This document shows, piece after piece, positions 1-6,908 of a DNA stretch of 64,000 nucleotides. A program made the translations under genes and the position numbers. This stretch comes from Lyngbya sp. HA4199-MV5 (GTDB lineage Bacteria > Cyanobacteriota > Cyanobacteriia > Leptolyngbyales > Leptolyngbyaceae): the NCBI GenBank assembly GCA_019359375.1, contig JAHHHL010000006.1, positions 123,748 to 187,747 of the forward strand, given 5' to 3'. Position 1 is the stretch's first letter. Each line of letters starts with the position of its first letter. The notes beneath the pieces are model-generated. The model saw only the letters and a program-made list of their open reading frames with translations. It was not told the DNA's origin and did not search any database.

Positions 1-79
1 CCACGCTTTGAGCTACAAGCATAGATAACAGGATGGTTGCAACAACCATCATCCCAATCAGTGCAGCCTGACGCTTCAT
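1..79 (-). CDS. N-terminus of a secreted or membrane protein (partial)
   Basis: The gene runs off the left edge; only the first 26 codons are visible. They read MKRQAALIGMMVVATILLSM and continue LVAQSV, which is a short basic start followed by a long hydrophobic stretch, as in a signal peptide or first membrane helix. A good ribosome binding site (AAGAGG, about six bases before the ATG) supports the start. The function cannot be told from this fragment. It was too short for the ORF track. Confidence 0.6.
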   Translation of the reverse strand, partial: MKRQAALIGMMVVATILLSMLVAQSV

Positions 80-215
80 GCAAGCCTCTTTTGCTAATAG
101 TCTAAAAATTGCCAGTAATCTGTAACTGCGTATGATAATGGATGCCTATACCGCTGAATAAATTATACTTTGACCGTTAAATAACAGGCTTAAAGATGGC
201 AAGGCACATGCTCTT

Positions 216-272
216 CTTGAAAACAAGAGCTTGAAAACAGGAGCTTGAAAACAAGAGCTTGAGAACAAAGAG
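216..272. repeat. 14-bp tandem repeat, four copies
   Basis: The unit CTTGAAAACAAGAG is repeated four times head to tail. The second copy has one change, and the last has a change plus one extra base. It lies between the divergent partial gene at 1-79 and the inverted-repeat element that follows. No function is evident. Confidence 0.85.
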
Positions 273-315
273 TAATCAGCAAACGCGTCGTATGCTTTCT
301 ATTGATGCTTCAACT

Positions 316-445
316 TACAGCGGTTTTCATATGGGTTAGCCACAGTGCGTGCGCGAAGCGAGGCTTTGCACTTACATCTTGCTCGCGTCCGTGAGCGAGA
401 CGCGCACACTCTTTGATGTGGCTTATGCAAACGAAAATTGCTGTA
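316..445. repeat. Inverted-repeat element with TACAGC ends (MITE-like, copy 1)
   Basis: The left end reads TACAGCGGTTTTCATATGGG and then TTAGCCACA. The right end, read on the other strand, gives TACAGCAATTTTCGTTTGCA and then TAAGCCACA, so the two ends are imperfect inverted repeats of about 30 bp around a 130-bp element. A shorter relative lies at 27728-27813. TA at both outer ends would fit a TA-inserting family such as IS630/Tc1, but that is inference; no transposase is present. Confidence 0.6.
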
Positions 446-684
446 TGTGTATGTTCAAAAATGTATGCCTGATCCTACAAGCTCACCCCTTGCTCATTCC
501 CTCAACGCACTGGTACACCAAAAACCCTCCTCGTTGAGAGAAGGGCTGAGGTAGGACCATGAAGTGCGTTGAAACAAAACGTGCATCGGAACAAGCGTCA
601 AGGATGGTTAACTGCCACATCACTGGGCGCTTTGGTGCTGCGTAGCGTTTGAAATCATGGCGAGAGCCTGCGATCGCTACCTAA

Positions 685-825
685 CTAACGGGCTCCACGC
701 TTGTGTAAGGACGCAAGAAGCTGTGGACGCACCTGCTTTGCCCACAGGTCAAAATTAAACTCATTTGCATTGCTGCCAACGGGTTCAGCAGTCTTCTTTT
801 GTTCGTTCTCAGCTTTACTTTTCAT
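685..825 (-). CDS. Small conserved-looking cyanobacterial protein, 46 aa
   Basis: This ORF is too short for the supplied track. It starts with ATG at 825 and reads MKSKAENEQKKTAEPVG, then SNANEFNFDLWAKQVRPQLL and ASLHKRGAR before TAG. The N-terminal half is charged and probably disordered. The second half (FNFDLWAKQVRPQLLASL) looks like an amphipathic helix and resembles small cyanobacterial orphans I recall with an FDLWA.xVR.QLL.SL core. The family has no function known to me. There is no strong ribosome binding site. I rate it as real mainly on the protein-like motif. Confidence 0.6.
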   Translation of the reverse strand: MKSKAENEQKKTAEPVGSNANEFNFDLWAKQVRPQLLASLHKRGAR

Positions 826-1233
826 ACAGTTCCCAAGTGTCTCTCTAAGTTACTCTGAAGCAAAACAGGGGTAAGAGTCTACGCCCTGGGGCATAATTTG
901 TGCCAAACCATGCAACCAACGCAATTGCTCAATGTCCTTTGCGCATACCGTCCGTCAGAACAGGCAACGGTGTTGCATCTAATCAAAGCTTGACCTGCGG
1001 CTGCACGCTACTAACGGCTTTCGGGAGTAGGGTTCTGTGGCATCAACTACAGAATCATTTTAAAGGCTGGAGCCTGAGCTATGGTTAAGCTTTGGTGAAT
1101 GTTCAGCGAATCTAGAATGCCCCTCATCAGTCATAAAACCCCATCTCTCAAAGAAATGTTTTCAGCTCCCTCTGGAGTGACTGACAACCTTAAGGGGAAG
1201 TCCATCACAATGAATTTAGTCCCTGTGTAAGGA
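826..1233. other. Intergenic region, nothing recognised
   Basis: About 400 bp between the 46-aa gene and the 3' end of aroK. The 62-codon ORF at 900-1088 has no recognisable features or ribosome binding site. I see no repeat, RNA gene or clear terminator. Confidence 0.5.
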
Positions 1234-1770
1234 TTAGCTGGTTTTAAGCACCTGTTTAATTTGCTCGATCGTCCGTTCTGTAACTTGCTCTGGCGTTTCA
1301 TCTTCATGCTGACGAATGCACACATCTGCTTGCGCGTAGAGAGACTGCCGCTGCTCAAGAAGCAACTGGAGCTTAGCTGCTGGGTCGGTATCTTGGAGTA
1401 AAGGGCGCGTCTGATCTGTCTGTAACCGCATGTGGAGTTGCGCGACTGGAACATCAAGCCACACAACAATGCCGTGACGCAGATAGCCCCAGTTTTCGCG
1501 CTTGAGGACAATACCACCACCTGTTGCGATCGCGGATCGTGTATAGGCTGATAACTCTGCCAAAACCTGACTTTCGAGGGTGCGAAAGGCTTCTTCTCCT
1601 GACTGTGCAAACAGGTCACGAATCGACAGTCCGGCGACGCGCTCAATGATCTGATCAGTATCAAAAAAGCGGTAGTGGAGCCTTGCTGCCAAATGTTGCC
1701 CGATCGTGGTCTTCCCTGCCCCCATCATGCCAATGAGGTAAAGGTTCGTACCTTTTAAGAAATCACTCAC
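1234..1770 (-). CDS. aroK: Shikimate kinase
   Basis: Phosphorylates shikimate with ATP to shikimate 3-phosphate in the cytoplasmic pathway to chorismate and aromatic amino acids. The Walker A loop GMMGAGKTT is near the N-terminus, followed by the shikimate-binding FDTDQ segment, the GGG motif (ATGGGIVL) and the lid segment with TRPLL. I prefer the GTG at 1770 (VSDFLKGTNLYLIG, 178 aa) because family members begin just before this segment; the ORF-track start at 1824 adds 18 residues unlike the family. It stands alone, divergent from the M15-like gene. No other shikimate-pathway gene is nearby, which is normal in cyanobacteria. Confidence 0.93.
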   Translation of the reverse strand: MSDFLKGTNLYLIGMMGAGKTTIGQHLAARLHYRFFDTDQIIERVAGLSIRDLFAQSGEEAFRTLESQVLAELSAYTRSAIATGGGIVLKRENWGYLRHGIVVWLDVPVAQLHMRLQTDQTRPLLQDTDPAAKLQLLLEQRQSLYAQADVCIRQHEDETPEQVTERTIEQIKQVLKTS

Positions 1771-1938
1771 ACGCCAACGCCCAAGCCAAATTGCTTTTGT
1801 CAGAATACCGCGATCGCGCTCCACCTGGCACCCGCCACCTCAGCGCTTCACCATCTAACTCCTGCGGCTCGCTTCCCCTGATCCCTCTGCTTCTCTAGCC
1901 CAACCTCTGCCTCCTTCCACCCTACAGCCTTCGTTCCT

Positions 1939-3597
1939 ATGCGACCACTCACCTCTGCACAGCGTCAGCATCTCTATGTTGAAGCCGCCGCTCGAACAGG
2001 AATCCATCAAGCCATCCTTGCAGCGCTCTACCAGGTGCAAGCGAAACCAGCCCTCACAGAGGGTGAAAGCGGTTTGGGCATTGCTCCTGCAAACCAGATT
2101 GTTTTGGAGCAGGTTGATACCTTCCCAGCCCAAGTGAACTACGCAGCCCACACCATTCGTAGCCTGATCCATCACCTGACGGATGAAGGCTGGCAAAGTG
2201 CAGAGCTGTGGCATGTAGAGCAAGGACGCTACACAAACAGGTTTGTACAGGCGATCGCGGCAGGCTATACAGCACCGTCCAGCGACCCAACAGCGGCACT
2301 CTTAGAAGCAAGCGACGCAGACAACTTATTACAGGCATACGTTGATCATTGGACAGCAGACGCTCAACGCGTAGGACTATCAGGATCGCTTGCAGGTCTT
2401 GATGCTGCCTTGATTGCGTTTTTAGAGCCATTGCCCCGCTGCTATTTCAGCCTGCCTTACCAGCGGAATGCGTTAGTGGAAGCTGCTCGCTTGTGGCACC
2501 AGTTGGATACACCCGCAGCTACGATCGCAGCCCTCTTGATCGAGCCATTCACTCAGGGAGCAATCGCAGACGATGCCCAGCTTGATCTGGCGTTACGGCA
2601 GTTTGCATCGCGCATCGCCTCTGACTATGCTGGTTACCCTTACCAGAGAGAAGCCCTGCTACGCCTGACACAGCTCTGGCACCAGTTAGACTCACGCGAA
2701 GCCGCGATCGCCTCTCTTTTGCATCATCGTTTACCCATGCTCGACTTCAATAGCCTTGATGCTGCTTTGATGGCGATCGTTCAGCGCCTTCCCCAACACT
2801 ATGAAGGCAAAGGCGACCAACGCAATGCTCTTGTTGAAGCTTTTCGCCTCTGGCATCAGCAAGATAGCCGCAGTGAGTCTCTGATCGCACTTGGCATCAA
2901 TCCTGACCTTTTCACCACAGCCGACCCATCCCAGGCTACCATCACCCATGCAGCCGTTCAGCTAGATCAGGCATTGCTGGACTTCTTCCACCGTCTGCCG
3001 CTTTTTTACACAGGTACTAAGGTTCAACGAGATGCGTTGCTGCGGCTCACTCAGCTTTGGCGATCGATCAACACACCAGAACAAGCTCTGCAATCATTGC
3101 TAAATGACCTTAAGCACATGGCAACAGCGCAACGCGATACGCCAGAAGCTACGCCCATCCCCACTTCGCTCCCTTTACCAACTCGCCCCGATCGCTGGAC
3201 TCCAGACACGCTTCAACTCCATGCGTCCATTATCCCCAATGGCAGCTTTACCTGGGCAGAGGCAACTAGCGGCGGTGTCAGAATGCCATCGAATCAGTCT
3301 GCCGTGGACGCGATCGTTCGCCTTGCCCAACTCATTCAGCAGGTGCGCGATCGGCTTGATCGTCCGCTTCACATTACAAGCTGGTATGGTGCCCCGGATG
3401 CAACTGCCACCGCCAAAATGATGTCCAACCGCCATTGTTTGGGCGATGCACTCACCTTCTACTGCCACGGACTCACAGGTGCCCAACTCTATTGGTTCTT
3501 AGACCCCTGGTGGACAGGAGGATTAGGGCGTTATGAGTCTTTCCCCTATCTCTGCTATGTCGATGCCCGGGGCGATCGCGCCCGTTGGGTACAGTAA
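1939..3597 (+). CDS. Peptidoglycan M15A-like protein with four internal repeats; metal site degenerate
   Basis: A 552-residue protein in three parts. The first ~125 residues (RTGIHQAILAALYQVQ...) resemble a lysozyme-like or peptidoglycan-associated domain. Residues ~150-400 hold four tandem units of about 80-90 residues, each with LD.AL..........Y...QR.AL..., then LW.Q.D. and a short A..LL end. The C-terminal ~120 residues match the cyanobacterial peptidase M15A domain (TSWYG, LDPWWTGGLGRY, VDARGDRARW). In active relatives the metal ligands lie in H..GDA.DF and in a CHIDARG-like motif. Here these read RHCLGDALTFY and LCYVDARG, so the Asp and last His are replaced by Thr and Tyr. I infer a non-catalytic wall-binding protein. 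No signal peptide is obvious. Confidence 0.75.
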   Translation: MRPLTSAQRQHLYVEAAARTGIHQAILAALYQVQAKPALTEGESGLGIAPANQIVLEQVDTFPAQVNYAAHTIRSLIHHLTDEGWQSAELWHVEQGRYTNRFVQAIAAGYTAPSSDPTAALLEASDADNLLQAYVDHWTADAQRVGLSGSLAGLDAALIAFLEPLPRCYFSLPYQRNALVEAARLWHQLDTPAATIAALLIEPFTQGAIADDAQLDLALRQFASRIASDYAGYPYQREALLRLTQLWHQLDSREAAIASLLHHRLPMLDFNSLDAALMAIVQRLPQHYEGKGDQRNALVEAFRLWHQQDSRSESLIALGINPDLFTTADPSQATITHAAVQLDQALLDFFHRLPLFYTGTKVQRDALLRLTQLWRSINTPEQALQSLLNDLKHMATAQRDTPEATPIPTSLPLPTRPDRWTPDTLQLHASIIPNGSFTWAEATSGGVRMPSNQSAVDAIVRLAQLIQQVRDRLDRPLHITSWYGAPDATATAKMMSNRHCLGDALTFYCHGLTGAQLYWFLDPWWTGGLGRYESFPYLCYVDARGDRARWVQ

Positions 3598-3642
3598 CGC
3601 TCGCTCCATGCCATCAACACTCCATCAGGCAGCACAGCATGA

Positions 3643-3693
3643 GCCAGTCACCATCGATTCCCAGTCACTATCGCTTCCCAGTCACTACCGATT
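3643..3693. repeat. 17-bp tandem repeat, three copies
   Basis: Three head-to-tail copies of CCCAGTCACTATCGCTT with small changes (CCAGTCACCATCGATT, CCCAGTCACTACCGATT), just after the M15A-like gene. The ORFs drawn here in the track are translations of this repeat and its flanks. Confidence 0.8.
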
Positions 3694-3879
3694 CAGACAC
3701 GTCCAAACTCAAACAACGATGCTTGAGAATGCGATCGTTGTTTAATGCATCAGAAAGCAAATACAAGCAACGGCTTCTTAACGGTCTTTCTGTCTACAAA
3801 TTAAGGTAGGTTAGTGATGTCAAGCGCGTGATTCAGGGCATTCTACAAATAGAACGAACCGTTTTCATCCCTCACTGCC

Positions 3880-4671
3880 ATGTCAACCCCTATGCTCTTT
3901 GTAGAAACCTGGTTGGCGCAAACGCCTAGCAAGTCCATAAAGCCCAAACCAATCACCACAGAACCTGCAAAGGCTCCGGATGCGAATTCCAATCAGCTAT
4001 GGATGATGACATCTGGCGGGTTGGTGCTGCTCATCGTCATTTTGGGAGTCTTTTCCAAGCTGGCGATGGATAAACTTGCCAAGCAGATGAAATTTGAAAC
4101 GTTTAAGAACCGGGAACTGCAAAAGAAGCTGAAGTTTGCCGTCGAAACGATCGGCAAGATGGAGAAAAACCCCGACCTCATTCACTCACGCGAGTTTAAC
4201 CTCGACTATCTCAGAATGCGGATGGATGAGGAAGTCTTTCACTTTGCCATCCTGAACCAGATCAAGCTGAAGGTTAAAGAAAAGATTTCGGTCGCTCTAC
4301 GTCCCAGTCAAGCCAATCAAGGTGAAATCGGCATTGCCAGCACTGGTAGACAGATTGATGAAATTTTTGACGTGGAATACGAACCCGGCGATCTCCCCAA
4401 AGGCACCAAGCGCGTTCTCTTTCGGGTTGAAATCAAGATCTTTAAGCTTCCCACGCAGCCTACGTCGGTCACGATCGGGCAAATTATTGACTGCATGGAG
4501 ACCTTCCTCAATCCCACCAGCGAACACGACAGTTGGCAACCCACGATTCAAGGACGCATTGCCAACATGCGCTGGGATCAAAAAGCAAAACCAACGCCGC
4601 TGCTGGTGCTAGAGCAAACTCAGGAAGGCTCCAACGTCACCTTCAAAACCACCCGCATGGCACACAATTAA
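3880..4671 (+). CDS. Hypothetical single-pass membrane protein, 263 aa
   Basis: Not a family I recognise. The first ~45 residues are polar and Lys/Pro-rich, followed by one hydrophobic segment (LWMMTSGGLVLLIVILGVFS) and a long charged soluble part beginning with a likely coiled coil (KLAKQMKFETFKNRELQKKL). The C-terminal ~170 residues look globular, with alternating strands (KRVLFRVEIKIFKLP, GSNVTFKTTR). The layout suggests a membrane-anchored cytoplasmic protein. It is convergent with the kinase gene that follows. The ATG at 3880 is used; ATG 3892 is also possible. Confidence 0.75.
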   Translation: MSTPMLFVETWLAQTPSKSIKPKPITTEPAKAPDANSNQLWMMTSGGLVLLIVILGVFSKLAMDKLAKQMKFETFKNRELQKKLKFAVETIGKMEKNPDLIHSREFNLDYLRMRMDEEVFHFAILNQIKLKVKEKISVALRPSQANQGEIGIASTGRQIDEIFDVEYEPGDLPKGTKRVLFRVEIKIFKLPTQPTSVTIGQIIDCMETFLNPTSEHDSWQPTIQGRIANMRWDQKAKPTPLLVLEQTQEGSNVTFKTTRMAHN

Positions 4672-4739
4672 GTGTGTAAATTGCAGATCGCGTCACTGTA
4701 TGACAAGCAGTTTGAAGGAGGGAGACAGGCATCAGCTCC

Positions 4740-6353
4740 CTACCACATGCCCCGTTTACCACTGGGGCGGACCGTCATCCAATTAGTTCGTGCCATTGAA
4801 AGTTGATCTTCAGTGAGCTTGGCACCCGTCAGATTAGCACCGCAAAGGTTGGCACCGCGCAGGTTGGCATTCAGTAAATAGGCATGGGACAGGTCAGCCC
4901 CTCGTAAATCAGCCCCTTCTAAATCAGCGTTATTCATGTACGCCTTGATCATATTGGCATCGCGCAGGTTTGCCCGGTTCAAGGTTGCCCGCCCAAAATC
5001 GGCGTTAAAGAGGTTTGCGCCTTGCAGATTAATCTTGCTCAAGTTGGCTTGATGAAAGGTCGCGCCAGACAGATTTGCTTTGGGCAAATTGAGTGAGTTG
5101 AGGTCAAACGAGGCAAAGTCTCGCCGTCCCTTAGAATAGTAACTCTGCAAGCCTTCCGCATCCAGGCGAGTAGGCGGTTTGGTCTTCTCACCCTGACCAT
5201 CTCTGCCTCGACCTGTAGAGTCTTTGCTTTTCAGCGAGGTACTGGCAGCCCCTCTAGAGTCAAAAACACGGCTCCGTGCTGGACCAGATTGAAGGCTCGT
5301 TGCATCGGATTTGATTTGACGTGCTCGAATGGCGGCGGCTGCACGCGAGTGGGGAGAAGACGGGGTGCCCGTGGAGTCAGGACCAAAGCGGTAATCACCT
5401 GGTTTGCGTGCAGCGCTACCTGGCTGCGTAATCATGCTGTTAGCGAGACTGTCCAGGTAGGGTTCCAGGTCAAGTGCTCTAAAGATATCGTCGGCGGACT
5501 GGTAGCGGTGGCGCACTGACACTTCGAGCATCTTTTTCAAAACGCTGATGAAGTGTTCGTTGATGTGGACGTGCTTTTGCCAGAGCAATTCGCCCGTCGA
5601 TGGATCGTAATCCAGATCTTTCGGCGATTTCCCAGTGAGTAAGTAGATACAGGTAACACCTAACGCATAGATATCACTGGCGGGTACAGGGCGCATCGCC
5701 ATTTGTTCGGGCGGGGCAAACCCTGGTGTGCCGATCGCGTAGGACGTAAACGCCGTTTGCTCAGAATTGGTGGAGTTGGGCTGATGCTGGTATTTGACGG
5801 CACCAAAATCAATCAACACCAGCTTGCCATCCTGGGCGCGGCGGATCATATTAGCAGGCTTGATATCGCGGTGAATGACTCGGTTTTTGTGAATATACTC
5901 CAGGACGGGTAAAACCTCGCTCAAAAAGCGCTTGACTTCTTGCTCAATCATCGGACCGTCACGCTTCACTATTTGCTGTAGCGTGAAACCACTGACGTAC
6001 TCTTGTACTAAGTAAAACTCCTGATTCGCTTCAAAATAGTCGAGTAAGCGTGGCACCTGGGGATGATTCCCAATTTGACCTAATGTGCGGGCTTCGCGTT
6101 CAAACAGCTCCCGTGCCATCTGCAAAACGTGAGGAGCGGTGGCACTGGGACGGAGCTGCTTAATGACGCAGTTGGGCTGACCGGGCAAAGATTCGTCGAT
6201 CGCCAGAAACGTCGCCCCAAAGCCGCCCTGTCCTAGTGCTTGAATGACCCGGTAGCGATCGTTCAGCAAAATGTTGGAGCCACAGGCTGGACAGATATCA
6301 GCCATGGCAGAGTCTTCAGGATTAGGACAGCTTGGATTTAAGCAGTAGCTCAT
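4740..6353 (-). CDS. spkB: Ser/Thr protein kinase with zinc ribbon and pentapeptide repeats (SpkB-like)
   Basis: A eukaryotic-type (Hanks) protein kinase of 537 residues. It starts with a Cys motif (CLNPSCPNPED...DICPACGS) that looks like a zinc ribbon. The kinase domain (~34-300) has the glycine loop GQGGFGATF, the Lys in NCVIKQLRP, HRDIKPANMI and DFG (LIDFGAVKY). A low-complexity Ser/Arg linker (~310-420) is followed by pentapeptide repeats (A(D/N)LxG, ~430-525). This order of Cys motif, kinase and pentapeptides is that of cyanobacterial SpkB, known from Synechocystis for roles in motility and oxidative stress. I assign the symbol by architecture only; substrates are unknown. No membrane segment is seen. 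Confidence 0.85.
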   Translation of the reverse strand: MSYCLNPSCPNPEDSAMADICPACGSNILLNDRYRVIQALGQGGFGATFLAIDESLPGQPNCVIKQLRPSATAPHVLQMARELFEREARTLGQIGNHPQVPRLLDYFEANQEFYLVQEYVSGFTLQQIVKRDGPMIEQEVKRFLSEVLPVLEYIHKNRVIHRDIKPANMIRRAQDGKLVLIDFGAVKYQHQPNSTNSEQTAFTSYAIGTPGFAPPEQMAMRPVPASDIYALGVTCIYLLTGKSPKDLDYDPSTGELLWQKHVHINEHFISVLKKMLEVSVRHRYQSADDIFRALDLEPYLDSLANSMITQPGSAARKPGDYRFGPDSTGTPSSPHSRAAAAIRARQIKSDATSLQSGPARSRVFDSRGAASTSLKSKDSTGRGRDGQGEKTKPPTRLDAEGLQSYYSKGRRDFASFDLNSLNLPKANLSGATFHQANLSKINLQGANLFNADFGRATLNRANLRDANMIKAYMNNADLEGADLRGADLSHAYLLNANLRGANLCGANLTGAKLTEDQLSMARTNWMTVRPSGKRGMW

Positions 6354-6908
6354 TTAGCATCACTCGCTTTGACGTTGCCTACCGGGGTATCGCTACCCTA
6401 GCTTCATTATCTGTGCAGGAACAGCAAACCGGAGTGTCGTTCATGCGGGTTACCCCTTGAAGAGTTGCTAAAGTTCTTCTGCCTGCGCGTAAAGCTATTG
6501 ATCGTGTCCTTACATCTACGGACTTTGCTGTCTCTTCAAGATACACCCCTGCTTTTAATGTGCCCAAAAGCTAAAGGCGCACAACAGGCTGATAGCTAAT
6601 CCTACTAAGTTATTACTAAAGACCGAGAGAAATTCCGAACGTTTACGATTAATTTTCGCTTCCTTGATTCTCCATTGCTAAAAGGATTTTGAAAAGGTGT
6701 CGAAGGGATTTTGTGGGGAAAGGAAGGATGAAGGATAAAAGGCAGAAGGCAGAGGGCAGAAGGGATGAGGGACGAGGGATGAGGGATGAGGGCTAAAGAC
6801 TAAAGGCTAAAAACCTGACCCCTAACCCCTGCCCCCTCACTTCCTGACCGCTGATGCCGGGGAGAACGGTAGAATAGGTTTGCATAAAGCAAGGTTGGCA
6901 GGCAGGTC
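6354..6908. other. Intergenic region with low-complexity repeat block
   Basis: The first ~350 bp hold nothing I recognise; the 62-codon ORF at 6379-6567 is unconvincing. From about 6715 to 6855 there is a purine-rich block with repeated GGCAGAAGGCAGAGGGCAGA and GATGAGGGA units, then a pyrimidine-rich block (CCTGACCCCTAACCCCTGCC). The two can pair as rough inverted arms. The same repeat class is inside pheT and in many later intergenic regions. Confidence 0.7.
6715..6855. repeat. Cyanobacterial low-complexity interspersed repeat
   Basis: Purine-rich units (GGCAGAAGGCAGAGGGCAGA, GATGAGGGA) followed by pyrimidine-rich units (CCCCTAACCCCTGCCCCCTC), ending about 50 bp before the pheT start. It is one of at least seven blocks of this class in the window. 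Confidence 0.75.

Larger units (their letters stand above)
80..684. other. Intergenic region with tandem and inverted repeats
   Basis: I see no convincing gene here. It holds a 14-bp tandem repeat (216-272), an inverted-repeat element (316-445), and a separate pair of 9-bp inverted arms, CAACGCACT at 503-511 and AGTGCGTTG at 563-571. The ORF at 349-537 lies mostly in the inverted-repeat element and looks non-coding. Confidence 0.6.

Noticed and set aside
349-537. 62-aa ORF MREARLCTYILLASVSETRT...
   Set aside because: It lies largely in an inverted-repeat element, has no ribosome binding site and has a Cys-rich non-protein-like composition.
1131-1664. 177-aa minus-strand ORF overlapping aroK
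   Set aside because: Out-of-frame shadow of aroK, which has clear kinase motifs in the other frame.
6379-6567. 62-aa minus-strand ORF upstream of the kinase
   Set aside because: No ribosome binding site, no recognisable motif, and composition like non-coding DNA.
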